IMG/VR virus record: IMGVR_UViG_3300025070_000036
Span: 1-58,245 of that record
Length of the DNA: 58,245 nt
Origin: a virus
Reading direction: 5' to 3' (one strand)
In this document: positions 16,114 through 22,899 of the stretch, one piece after another
How the letters are laid out: each line of letters begins with the position of its first letter
Position numbering within the stretch: the first letter of the stretch is position 1
The notes under the pieces: generated by a model
Told to the model about the DNA's origin: nothing
The model's input: the letters and a program-made list of their open reading frames with translations, nothing else
The model's database searches: none
Program-made: the position numbers and the translations under genes

Positions 16114-16746
16114 ATGTCAAAGACTACTAAAACAACTAAGACTACAGTAACCGCATTAGAAAAGCTTGGTGCAGGTGCAGAGACTATTGGAGCATTCGAA
16201 GCAGGCGCGTTGGTTAAGATAGGCCAAGCGGCAAAAGGGGCAGATGATGTTATCAACCCGCTAATTCAAACTATGTACACCAACGGAATACGTGCTAACG
16301 ATTGGAAAGCAAAAGCGGGATTGCCTGCAGGTTCTAAAATACCTGCTGAACATACTAAAGCTTACCAAGAGCGTCTTGCATTTTTTGGCCAAGGTGTTTG
16401 GAGCGTAGCAGATAAGGTGGCACTAAAACAGCCTGCACCAAAAGTAGGCGACTTCAAAACAAAAGGTGATTTTCTAGCGGCAAAAGCAGAACGCAAAGCA
16501 TTACAAGACAAACCATCAACCAAGATGAAAAACCTTGCAAAACGTTTTGCCACACTAGCCAAGAATGACCCCGATAACAAAGAGGTCAACGGTGCTAATG
16601 ACAAAGCGACGGCGATTGAAACACTAGGAAAGAAAATTGCAGAGTGTATTAAGTTACTACAAAGCGACCGACCATTTCCAGATACGTTTGAACATGATAT
16701 GGCATGTTCAACTCTAATCGCCTACAAAAATACATACATCAAATAA
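16114..16746 (+). CDS. First early protein, unknown, 210 residues
   Basis: I do not recognise a family. The N-terminus is a Thr/Lys-rich tail (MSKTTKTTKTTVTALEKLGA). The rest is Lys and Ala rich and mostly helical, with a charged middle (GDFLAAKAERKALQDKPSTK) and a C-terminal segment with one Cys (HDMACSTLIAYKN). AGGA lies eight bases before the ATG. It stands alone between the early promoter and a strong terminator, so it is probably made early and in quantity. Host takeover is a common role for genes in this place, but that is only an inference. Confidence 0.7.
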   Translation: MSKTTKTTKTTVTALEKLGAGAETIGAFEAGALVKIGQAAKGADDVINPLIQTMYTNGIRANDWKAKAGLPAGSKIPAEHTKAYQERLAFFGQGVWSVADKVALKQPAPKVGDFKTKGDFLAAKAERKALQDKPSTKMKNLAKRFATLAKNDPDNKEVNGANDKATAIETLGKKIAECIKLLQSDRPFPDTFEHDMACSTLIAYKNTYIK

Positions 16747-16753
16747 TACTACC

Positions 16754-16788
16754 AACCCCAGAGCCAAACGGTTCTGGGGTTTTTCTTT
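16754..16788 (+). terminator. Terminator after first early gene
   Basis: AACCCCAGA and TCTGGGGTT form a nine-pair stem, extended inside by CC/GG around an AAAC loop, and are followed by TTTTTCTTT. It lies eight bases after the stop of the first early gene. Confidence 0.85.
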
Positions 16789-16796
16789 GTCCAAAA

Positions 16797-16814
16797 TTCG
16801 GGCAGCTGCCCGAA
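16797..16814. repeat. 18-bp palindrome, copy 2
   Basis: TTCGGGCAGCTGCCCGAA is fully symmetric over all 18 bases. It directly follows the terminator at 16,754-16,788 and is followed by CATTTGATACCAGT, a flank shared with the copy at 17,051. Confidence 0.9.
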
Positions 16815-16914
16815 ACATTTGATACCAGTTCTCTATCAGCGGTACGCATTACATGTTGCATCTGCATACTGCATGTGATAGCAAGTCATTACATTGCACC
16901 ACAATGCCTCACTA

Positions 16915-16939
16915 GACCCACTTCGGTGGGTCTTTTTTT
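16915..16939 (+). terminator. UUCG-loop terminator in gene-free region
   Basis: GACCCAC and GTGGGTC form a seven-pair stem closed by TTCG and followed by CTTTTTTTA-type U-run. No gene precedes it, so it probably ends a short untranslated transcript, or is a second stop for read-through from the first early gene. Confidence 0.85.
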
Positions 16940-16940
16940 A

Positions 16941-16958
16941 TTCGGGCAACTGCCCGAA
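16941..16958. repeat. 18-bp palindrome, copy 3
   Basis: TTCGGGCAACTGCCCGAA begins one base after the U-run of the terminator at 16,915. Its downstream flank (TATGATACCTGTTCCCAGAG) is related to that of the next copy. Confidence 0.9.
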
Positions 16959-17050
16959 AGTTATGATACCTGTTCCCAGAGTAGTGTTGCGCCTAACACG
17001 TTTAGTCATGTTCCAATGGGGTTTGCATATAAGATGTCACCATATTACAC

Positions 17051-17068
17051 TTCGGGCAACTGCCCGAA
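17051..17068. repeat. 18-bp palindrome, copy 4
   Basis: TTCGGGCAACTGCCCGAA with a downstream flank CATTTGATACCAGTACCCAG that matches copies 2 and 3. No start codon with a ribosome binding site follows; the iteron cluster does. Confidence 0.9.
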
Positions 17069-17105
17069 ACATTTGATACCAGTACCCAGAGTAGTGCTAC
17101 GCCCC

Positions 17106-17197
17106 TAAGTCATTGAAAACAAACAAATGTTCCAAATGTTCCAAGCTTGTTCCAAGCAAATCGGGCGTAAGTCATTGAAAACAAACAAATGTTCCAA
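17106..17197. repeat. Exact 30-bp direct repeat, period 62
   Basis: The 30 bases beginning TAAGTCATTGAAAACAAACA and ending ATGTTCCAA are identical at 17,106-17,135 and 17,168-17,197. Each unit ends in a TGTTCCAA motif and is followed by further motifs, so the whole block looks like a duplicated iteron set. Confidence 0.85.
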
Positions 17198-17392
17198 TGT
17201 TCCAATAATATTTATATATATATACTCCTAAGTTTGGAGAGTAAGAGAGAGGGTCTCTGCCCTAAAAACCACTTCTCAGATTTAGACATATACCTTTGGA
17301 ACAAAGGAACTTTGGAACATTCTTTTAAAATCAATGGGTTACATACATACACAACGTCACACGATGTCACAAAGCACCAATCACCACGAGAC

Positions 17393-17439
17393 ACCACAAT
17401 TCCCAATTACTTGACATTGCCTACTATATGTGGTAATAT
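17393..17439 (+). promoter_or_regulatory. Early promoter with paired operator half-sites, copy A
   Basis: TTGACA (17,411-17,416), a 17-base spacer and TAATAT (17,434-17,439) form a promoter with extended -10 TGG. ACCACA at 17,393 and TGTGGT at 17,429 form an inverted pair whose starts are 36 bases apart, flanking the -35 box. The same arrangement recurs at 18,378-18,426, including the shared core AATTACTTGACATT. Confidence 0.75.
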
Positions 17440-17519
17440 GTTATATGGTTGATAGGTAACAGCCCAACCAAGTCCCAATACCAACGTTACCACTTCCATC
17501 TTTCATTTAACTTTAACCT

Positions 17520-17537
17520 TTCGGGCAACTGCCCGAA
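17520..17537. repeat. 18-bp palindrome, copy 5
   Basis: TTCGGGCAACTGCCCGAA lies in the leader of the transcript from promoter A, ending 16 bases before the ATG at 17,554, with GGAG between. Confidence 0.9.
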
Positions 17538-17553
17538 TACATGGAGATACACT

Positions 17554-17784
17554 ATGCAACAAACAGTAACAGCCAGAGGTTTCGCTTGGAACTCAAGCAC
17601 ACGTACGTATTCAAATGAGGTACGTTTCGAAGCCCCAAACCTAATCGCCGCCAAGCGGTGGGTTGAAAGTAAATATCTGCAACTCGAGAACTTATCCATA
17701 TTGCAGACAAATGAAGAGTATCTACTACAAAGCTTACTCCTTCATTCTCCCGTGCAAGCTGTAACAAATGAGGTGATCGAATGA
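17554..17784 (+). CDS. Small early protein, 76 residues
   Basis: The ATG at 17,554 follows the palindrome and a GGAG; the frame is open further upstream but that part crosses the palindrome and promoter leader. The product (MQQTVTARGFAWNSSTRTYS, then AAKRWVESKYLQL) is a mixed alpha/beta small protein with no motif I know. Its end overlaps the next start by four bases. It is the first gene of the operon from promoter A. Confidence 0.6.
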   Translation: MQQTVTARGFAWNSSTRTYSNEVRFEAPNLIAAKRWVESKYLQLENLSILQTNEEYLLQSLLLHSPVQAVTNEVIE

Positions 17785-17984
17785 GTAAGAATGTTTGCGA
17801 TTGCTGTGGCGATACATTCTCAGTGCGCCGCGCAAAACTTGGATACACAGTGTGTTTAGATTGCGGTGACAATCAGGCGCAAAGCCAACGTGCAAGTTGG
17901 TGCGTAGTACCGCTTCCCAAACAAGGCTATACACTCGCCACTCGTAAAGAAGATTTGTTGTATCTTAACCAAAAACCACGATAG
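17781..17984 (+). CDS. DksA-type zinc-finger miniprotein
   Basis: The 67-residue protein carries CDCCGDTFSVRRAKLGY and VCLDCGD, giving a four-Cys finger at about C6, C9, C25 and C28 of the DksA/TraR type. The C-terminus (WCVVPLPKQGYTLATRKEDL) matches a tail I have seen in small phage proteins of this kind. In the DksA family the finger helps contact RNA polymerase; here only the finger remains, without the coiled-coil tip. It overlaps the previous gene by ATGA. Confidence 0.65.
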   Translation: MSKNVCDCCGDTFSVRRAKLGYTVCLDCGDNQAQSQRASWCVVPLPKQGYTLATRKEDLLYLNQKPR

Positions 17985-17993
17985 GAGATTGTG

Positions 17994-18359
17994 ATGAAAT
18001 TCGAAAACTACAGTGTAGTGAAATGCCCTATGGGTATAGCTATCAAACCTAACAATGGTGACAGCGATTTAGAAGTGACCTTAACTATAGAAAATGATAC
18101 TCTATGTGTAACTTTGCACGCACACGATAATGATTGGTGTGGCCCTGACCACATCGTAAGTGAAATCCAACACCCAATCAAATCAGCCCACGACGAGCGT
18201 AAGGCTAAAGAAGAAGCTTCTCGCCAACGTATCCAACAGTTTAGCAAAGGTTATTACGATGGTTGGAACAGTGAAGATTTTAAATGTGACAAATGCGGTG
18301 AGCCGTTAGGAGCAGATGATCTTGATGAATGTGGTGATTGCCACGACAATACACAATAA
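17994..18359 (+). CDS. Early zinc-finger protein with scaffold-derived segment
   Basis: The ATG at 17,994 sits seven bases after AGGAG; a GTG three bases earlier is too close. Residues 1-60 form a beta-rich domain (LEVTLTIENDTLCVTLHAHD). Residues 66-89 (HDERKAKEEASRQ followed by RIQQFSKGYYD) match the scaffold protein in swapped order. Residues 101-118 hold CDKCGEPL and CGDC, a zinc-binding pattern. The function is unknown. The match to a late structural gene at the DNA level is the notable feature. Confidence 0.7.
   Translation: MKFENYSVVKCPMGIAIKPNNGDSDLEVTLTIENDTLCVTLHAHDNDWCGPDHIVSEIQHPIKSAHDERKAKEEASRQRIQQFSKGYYDGWNSEDFKCDKCGEPLGADDLDECGDCHDNTQ
18189..18261 (+). repeat. Permuted copy of scaffold-gene segment
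   Basis: Segment A (18,189-18,227, starting CACGACGAGCG) is directly followed by segment B (18,228-18,261, starting CGTATCCAACA). In the scaffold gene (10,207-10,272, minus strand) B precedes A. Differences are 4 of 39 and 5 of 34 bases by hand count. Both copies are read in the same frame. Confidence 0.8.
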
Positions 18360-18377
18360 TACACATAACAACGCGAT

Positions 18378-18426
18378 ATACCACAGAACTGAATTACTTG
18401 ACATTCCTCGCTACCTGTGGTATATT
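18378..18426 (+). promoter_or_regulatory. Early promoter with paired operator half-sites, copy B
   Basis: TTGACA (18,398-18,403), a 17-base spacer and TATATT (18,421-18,426) with extended -10 TGG make a strong promoter. ATACCACAG (18,378) and CTGTGGTAT (18,415) are perfect nine-base complements around the -35 box, the second overlapping the -10. ACCACA and TGTGGT start 36 bases apart, exactly as in copy A. A dimeric or looping regulator is the natural reading. Confidence 0.78.
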
Positions 18427-18465
18427 ATATGTATGGGTCGAACACCCTGAATCTTTTCAAACCCT

Positions 18466-18483
18466 TTCGGGCAGATGCCCGAA
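18466..18483. repeat. 18-bp palindrome, copy 6
   Basis: TTCGGGCAGATGCCCGAA, followed by CAACAAACGGAGA and the ATG at 18,502. It lies about 33 bases after the expected transcript start of promoter B. Confidence 0.9.
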
Positions 18484-18501
18484 CAACAAACGGAGACTAC
18501 T

Positions 18502-19485
18502 ATGACAGAACAAAATACGCAGATCGATATTGAAGACTATATCGCGTCCTCGATACACGACGAACTCAATTCTCAGAATACTGCCTCACAACAAAAAGCA
18601 CTCGCAGGGTTGATTACTGAAGCACCAAGTATATCTTCCGCGGCTATGATCGTTGACTTCAATGCTAGTGTATGGACAGCACGTAAGAAAGACATGAAAG
18701 CGTCCGACGATATTGCAGCTATGAATGGCGCTGATGTAGGTATCGCTGATGTACGTAAGAAGTTACTAGGTAACTGTGACGAGCTGATCGCAGTACAGAA
18801 GTTTGCGGCTAACGTACGCAACATACACTATAGTATGACATTACCTTGGTCGGACAATGGGTCTCGCCTACTGACCACGCAACAATACTTCAAGTACAAC
18901 GAAGTTATGAGCCAACTACAAACAGAGTTTCATACTCTTGTTGATAGTTTCTTACAGGCGTACCAATGGGAAGTATCCAAAGCGCAAGCCAAGTTGGGTG
19001 CTATGTTCAATCGTGACGAGTATCCGACAAGTGAAGCTTTGCAAGATAAGTTTCGGTTTCGTGTCTCGTACATACCGCTACCTGACAGTGGTGATTTCCG
19101 TATTGACATTGGCAACGAAGCCTTGGAACAAATACAATCCCAATATCAATCGCATTACACGCAAGCTATCAACTCAGCTATGTCTGATCTATGGCACAAG
19201 TTACATGATAACCTCGTAACACTTGTTCGACAACTCGACGTTAATGAAGAGGGCAAGGGCAATCGCTTGTATGATACTGTCTTTGATCGAGCTATCGAAC
19301 TGGTATCGATGTTGGGTACGTGTAACGTGACAGGCGACAGCCAAATGGAAGCCATGCGCAGAAAACTAGAAGATGCGTTCTATGGACTAAACCTTGATCA
19401 AATCAAGAACTCACCGAGCTTGCGTGAAGATACACGCAGTAAACTATCAGAAGCAATCGCCGCGCTACCAAGCTTGGATATGTAA
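18502..19485 (+). CDS. DUF3150-like protein of MoxR/VWA cassette
   Basis: The ATG at 18,502 follows GGAG after the palindrome. The 327-residue product is mostly helical, with a middle segment SQLQTEFHTLVDSFLQAYQW and an FRVSYIPLPDSGDFRI strand region. Size, plan and position before a MoxR-type ATPase and a metallopeptidase-VWA protein fit DUF3150, a phage and bacterial family that accompanies such cassettes. The biochemical role is not known. Name is inferred mainly from context and general resemblance. Confidence 0.55.
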   Translation: MTEQNTQIDIEDYIASSIHDELNSQNTASQQKALAGLITEAPSISSAAMIVDFNASVWTARKKDMKASDDIAAMNGADVGIADVRKKLLGNCDELIAVQKFAANVRNIHYSMTLPWSDNGSRLLTTQQYFKYNEVMSQLQTEFHTLVDSFLQAYQWEVSKAQAKLGAMFNRDEYPTSEALQDKFRFRVSYIPLPDSGDFRIDIGNEALEQIQSQYQSHYTQAINSAMSDLWHKLHDNLVTLVRQLDVNEEGKGNRLYDTVFDRAIELVSMLGTCNVTGDSQMEAMRRKLEDAFYGLNLDQIKNSPSLREDTRSKLSEAIAALPSLDM

Positions 19486-19493
19486 TTTAACCT

Positions 19494-19511
19494 TTCGGGC
19501 AGTTGCCCGAA
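19494..19511. repeat. 18-bp palindrome, copy 7
   Basis: TTCGGGCAGTTGCCCGAA, followed by CAACAAACGGAGA and the ATG at 19,531. The whole leader is nearly identical to that of copy 6. Confidence 0.9.
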
Positions 19512-19530
19512 CAACAAACGGAGAAAGACT

Positions 19531-20622
19531 ATGCACAACGCAACACAAATGTACGCACTAACCCTTGATCAGTGTGTCAAATCAATCGCCGCAGTGGGTA
19601 CTAAACGTACTATACTTATGCAAGGTGACATGGGTGGTGGCAAATCATCTACATTGCACACACTATCAGCGATGTTTCCTAACCATGTACCATGTTACTT
19701 TGATTGCACCACGAAAGACCTTGGTGACTTGAACTTACCTAACATGGCAGTGATGAATGAGAAGGGCTATGTTACCTTTGTACCTAACGAAGAACTAGGT
19801 GCGCACCTTGGCAAGCCTGTCATTATTATGATTGACGAACTAGGTAAAGCTAACCCTGCTGTTAAGAACGCACTCTTACGTGTGATGCAAGAACGTACAG
19901 TTGGTAGTATCAAGTTACACCCTGACAGTATTGTGTACGCCACAACGAACAAAGGTGCAGAAGGTGTGGGTGACTTGCTTCAACCACATGCACGTAATCG
20001 CATATCAACAGTGATTGTTCGCAAGACCGATCATATGGACTGGATTGAGTGGGGTATCAACAACAATATCGACCCTACTATACTTGGTTGGGTCAAAGAT
20101 AACCCGCAGTTGTTTGCCGCGTTCGAAGATGTAAAAGACCCGTCTGAGAACCCATACATATTCCACCCAAAAGAACAGCGAGCCGCGTTTGTTACACCTC
20201 GTTCATTACATGCGGCCTCTGACATCTTACACGTACGTGATCAATTCGACGACCAGACACTTACGGCTCTACTGATGGGTACTATCGGTGATCGCGGTGC
20301 GATGGACTTGATGGCGTTTGTGAAACTGGCTGATCAACTACCAAGCTTACAGTCTATCAAAGACGACCCGATGAATGCGATTGTTCCTAATAGTGCCGCC
20401 GCTGTGTGTATGGTTGTGTATCGTACACTTGCCGCGTTGGAAAGTACGTGGGTCAATGCGTGGATGGATTACATGCCTCGCCTCGATACAGAAGCACAAG
20501 GTATGTTCGCCAATGGTGTACGTGCGCCTAAGTATTCAAAGCAATCTATGGTTATGACTAACAAGAAATTTACCAAGTGGGCTATGGATAACAACTACAT
20601 GTTTGCCGCAGACAAGAAATAG
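19531..20622 (+). CDS. MoxR-type AAA+ ATPase
   Basis: The 363-residue protein has Walker A GDMGGGKS at residues 32-39, Walker B IIMIDE at 99-104, a sensor-1 stretch VYATTNKG near 139 and an arginine-containing HARNRI near 160. This is the order of the MoxR/CobS group of AAA+ ATPases, which work with VWA proteins as chaperones or metal-insertion motors. The partner VWA protein is encoded at 21,060. A lid domain follows (residues 220-350). Host or virion substrate is unknown. Confidence 0.85.
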   Translation: MHNATQMYALTLDQCVKSIAAVGTKRTILMQGDMGGGKSSTLHTLSAMFPNHVPCYFDCTTKDLGDLNLPNMAVMNEKGYVTFVPNEELGAHLGKPVIIMIDELGKANPAVKNALLRVMQERTVGSIKLHPDSIVYATTNKGAEGVGDLLQPHARNRISTVIVRKTDHMDWIEWGINNNIDPTILGWVKDNPQLFAAFEDVKDPSENPYIFHPKEQRAAFVTPRSLHAASDILHVRDQFDDQTLTALLMGTIGDRGAMDLMAFVKLADQLPSLQSIKDDPMNAIVPNSAAAVCMVVYRTLAALESTWVNAWMDYMPRLDTEAQGMFANGVRAPKYSKQSMVMTNKKFTKWAMDNNYMFAADKK

Positions 20623-20632
20623 GAGAATGGAA

Positions 20633-21058
20633 ATGAGTAAATATAAACCGTGGACTGACGCAGATGATGCGGAACTGGTATTGATGCGCGAAGCACGCAC
20701 GCCAACGAAAGAAATCGCAATCGCATTGGGTCGAACACCCTCGGCTGTGATGAACCGTATAAGTGCAAAGGGTATACCCTATGGTAAGTTATACACAAAG
20801 GAACAACTAGAAGGTTTCTCACAAACTAAGGCGCGTGACCTAGAAGAACTTACGTTCCGTGAAGTTGTGGATACAGCGTTTGCCAAGCACGAGATCGAGT
20901 TTGGTGCGCCTGATAGAAAGTCCGAAGACCTTGAAAGGTCTAAGCCAAAGGCTGACACATATGGTTTCGGGCGGTTGCCCGAAATGCTTAATCAAATGGA
21001 AAGAGACATCAAGCGTAAACCACAATGGTTCAAAGCTATGATGTGGTGGAGGAAGTAA
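20633..21058 (+). CDS. Myb/SANT-like DNA-binding protein
   Basis: The ATG at 20,633 lies seven bases after AGGAG. Residues 4-45 (KPWTDADDAELVLMREARTP, TKEIAIALGRTPSAVMNRIS) match a Myb/SANT-type helix-turn-helix in which W and spaced helices bind DNA. The C-terminal part is charged and ends with a Trp-rich tail (FKAMMWWRK). The gene contains a variant of the 18-bp palindrome, coding GFGRLPE. It sits between the ATPase and the peptidase-VWA gene and may regulate the cassette; that is inference. Confidence 0.6.
   Translation: MSKYKPWTDADDAELVLMREARTPTKEIAIALGRTPSAVMNRISAKGIPYGKLYTKEQLEGFSQTKARDLEELTFREVVDTAFAKHEIEFGAPDRKSEDLERSKPKADTYGFGRLPEMLNQMERDIKRKPQWFKAMMWWRK
20966..20983. repeat. 18-bp palindrome, copy 8 (inside a gene, variant)
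   Basis: TTCGGGCGGTTGCCCGAA differs from the consensus by one A-to-G change at the inner end of the left arm. It is the only copy inside a coding region and lies 77 bases before the next start codon. Confidence 0.85.
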
Positions 21059-21059
21059 C

Positions 21060-22340
21060 ATGTTATCAATAGGTAAAACACTTACACCCGAACAGCGGTT
21101 ATCGAAAGCCGTTGTTGACATCATGGGTAAAGCCCATGCGTTGTCTGGTGTTATTATGATCGGTGATCGTAGTATCGAATACAATGAAGATAAAGTACCA
21201 ACAGCTTGCACTAATGGACGTGACGAGTGGTATGGTGCTAAGTTTATTGAACCGCTAAACGATGCGCAACTAAGGTTTCTTGTGCTACATGAAGTGTATC
21301 ACAAACTGTATCGACATCTGACAACGTGGCAACACCTGTACAGAATACACCCACAGTTGGCTAACATCGCGTGTGATTATGTAATCAACGTGAAGATCAT
21401 GGACGAGTTCAGCGAGAATGGTTGGGTCGAGATGATCGAAGGTGGTTGCTACGATGTGAAATATCGTGGGTGGGATGCCGCCAAGGTATTCTGGGAACTA
21501 CACAAGCAGTTACAAAAACCACCCCGGGGTGGCGGTGGTTCGGGTTCACCTGATAACGAAGCACAAGATGGTGATGGAACTACCCCTGAGCATTCAACTG
21601 GTTTAGAAAACACAGGAGTAGGTGATCTACCCCAAGGGTTCGATGCGCATGATTGGGACGGTGCGGAAGAAATGACCGCAGACGAACAGCGTGAACTTGC
21701 TCGAGAGATCGACGAAGCAGTACGCCAAGGTGCATTGGTTGCAGGTAAGATGGGTAGCGGTGGTAGCCGTGACCTAGAAGAATTGCTACAACCCAAAGTG
21801 GATTGGCGCGAAGTGTTGCGTGAGTTTGTGCAAGATACATGTGCAGGGTCTGACTATTCAACATGGAAGAAACCAAACAGACGCTATCTAAGCTCTGGCA
21901 TATACATGCCTACTGGTATCAGTGAACAAGTAACATGTTTAGCAGAACACAATGACATGTCTGGTTCAATCGGTGCGCGTGAGCAACAGATAATGATTAG
22001 TGAATTGGTCGGTATCTGTGAAACGGTCAAGCCAGAAGAACTACACGTAAGTTACTGGGACACCGAAGTGACTGGGTATGAGAGGTATGACAACCACGAA
22101 CTACATACAGTGGCAGAACGTACCACACCTGTAGGTGGCGGCGGTACATGTGTTGAATGTGTGCCTGAGTACATGAAGAAAAACAATATCAATCCACAAG
22201 CGTCTATCGTGTTTACAGATGGTGATTTGTATGGCGGTTGGGGCGAGTGGGATCACCCTGTGTTGTGGGTGATTGTCGATAATGAAGGCGCACAGCCTAC
22301 ACATGGTAAAGCGTTACACGTATCCTCGGGAGATTTGTGA
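21060..22340 (+). CDS. Metallopeptidase-VWA fusion protein
   Basis: Residues 77-81 are HEVYH, an HExxH zinc site, within a domain resembling the DUF2201 putative metallopeptidase. A Gly/acid-rich linker follows (PRGGGGSGSPDNEAQ). The C-terminal half is a von Willebrand A-like domain with DMSGS near residue 299, VGGGGT near 355 and FTDGDLYGGWG near 383, the positions of a MIDAS metal site. Together with the MoxR ATPase it forms a known type of two-part machine. GGAGG precedes the ATG. Confidence 0.8.
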   Translation: MLSIGKTLTPEQRLSKAVVDIMGKAHALSGVIMIGDRSIEYNEDKVPTACTNGRDEWYGAKFIEPLNDAQLRFLVLHEVYHKLYRHLTTWQHLYRIHPQLANIACDYVINVKIMDEFSENGWVEMIEGGCYDVKYRGWDAAKVFWELHKQLQKPPRGGGGSGSPDNEAQDGDGTTPEHSTGLENTGVGDLPQGFDAHDWDGAEEMTADEQRELAREIDEAVRQGALVAGKMGSGGSRDLEELLQPKVDWREVLREFVQDTCAGSDYSTWKKPNRRYLSSGIYMPTGISEQVTCLAEHNDMSGSIGAREQQIMISELVGICETVKPEELHVSYWDTEVTGYERYDNHELHTVAERTTPVGGGGTCVECVPEYMKKNNINPQASIVFTDGDLYGGWGEWDHPVLWVIVDNEGAQPTHGKALHVSSGDL

Positions 22341-22531
22341 TGAGCAAGATTGGTAACTATGTAGTAGGACTACAGGAGCAAGAGGTGGACGAGCTAGAGC
22401 AGATGTTAGATGATGTATTCTACAAAACATTTGGTCGTCGTCCCCTCAAGGGTGAAGAACTCAAAAAGCTACAGCGTCGTACCTACATGCCCGAGCTAGA
22501 TGATGATGGTAAGTTTCGGAGGGAAGAATGA
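22340..22531 (+). CDS. Small acidic helical protein
   Basis: The ATG overlaps the stop of the VWA gene as TGATG. The 63-residue product (QEQEVDELEQMLDDVFYKTF, then GEELKKLQRRTYMPELDDDG) is charged and helical with no known motif. Its end overlaps the next start by four bases. It is likely a helper of the cassette or simply co-expressed. Confidence 0.55.
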   Translation: MSKIGNYVVGLQEQEVDELEQMLDDVFYKTFGRRPLKGEELKKLQRRTYMPELDDDGKFRREE

Positions 22532-22770
22532 CCTTCTGGCACATGCTCATAATATCTTACGCAGTCATACCTGACAGCGGTGTGTTTATCACAAAGGAAT
22601 ACGTGTACAAAGATTACCACACATGTATCCAAGCAAGTGATGAAATGTACCCTGCAATATACGCCACGTACAAAGACAGCATGGCAAGTTGCGTAAAGAC
22701 GAGTCTTATATCTGGTGGTTTGAAGCCACGGTTAAGACCTAAAAACTTAGGGGGCAATCGCGCAAGATAA
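22528..22770 (+). CDS. Small protein with hydrophobic N-terminus
   Basis: The 80-residue protein starts MTFWHMLIISYAVIPDSGVF, which could be a short signal or membrane anchor. Next comes a segment with two Cys (DYHTCIQASDEMYPAIYATY, MASCVKTSL) and a basic C-terminus. It overlaps the previous gene by ATGA. Its spaced cysteines could form a disulphide if exported. The family is unknown. Confidence 0.5.
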   Translation: MTFWHMLIISYAVIPDSGVFITKEYVYKDYHTCIQASDEMYPAIYATYKDSMASCVKTSLISGGLKPRLRPKNLGGNRAR

Positions 22771-22862
22771 GTATCGAAACAACAGACTGCCCGTGTGCGG
22801 TTTAAACAGATACTCATCTTGCTTGCCCCTTATAAACAACCTGACAAATACGTCAATAAACT

Positions 22863-22880
22863 TTCGGGCATCTGCCCGAA
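22863..22880. repeat. 18-bp palindrome, copy 9
   Basis: TTCGGGCATCTGCCCGAA, followed by CAACAAATGGAGAATAACTA and the ATG at 22,900. The leader again matches copies 6 and 7. Confidence 0.9.
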
Positions 22881-22899
22881 CAACAAATGGAGAATAACT

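Larger units (their letters stand above)
17009..17319. repeat. Cluster of eight TGTTCCAA motifs
   Basis: TGTTCCAA occurs at 17,009, 17,128, 17,137, 17,148, 17,190 and 17,198. Its complement TTGGAACA occurs at 17,296 and 17,312. Neighbouring copies are 8-11 bases apart in places, close to one helix turn, which is typical of iterons bound by an initiator or regulator. The purely A/T stretch at 17,205-17,221 lies between the direct and inverted sets. Confidence 0.7.
16747..17553. other. 807-bp gene-free control region, possible origin
   Basis: No convincing gene is present. The region holds two intrinsic terminators, four copies of the 18-bp palindrome, an exact 30-bp direct repeat and eight TGTTCCAA motifs (six direct, two inverted). 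It also has a purely A/T stretch around 17,205-17,221 and a strong promoter at 17,411. Repeated sites next to an AT-rich block are the usual plan of a replication origin. It could equally be a regulatory or small-RNA region. Confidence 0.5.

Noticed and set aside
17189-17452. Open frame of 87 residues in the gene-free region
   Set aside because: It lacks a ribosome binding site, crosses the iterons, the AT-rich run and the -35/-10 boxes of promoter A, and its composition (repeated Ile-Tyr from TATATA) is not protein-like.
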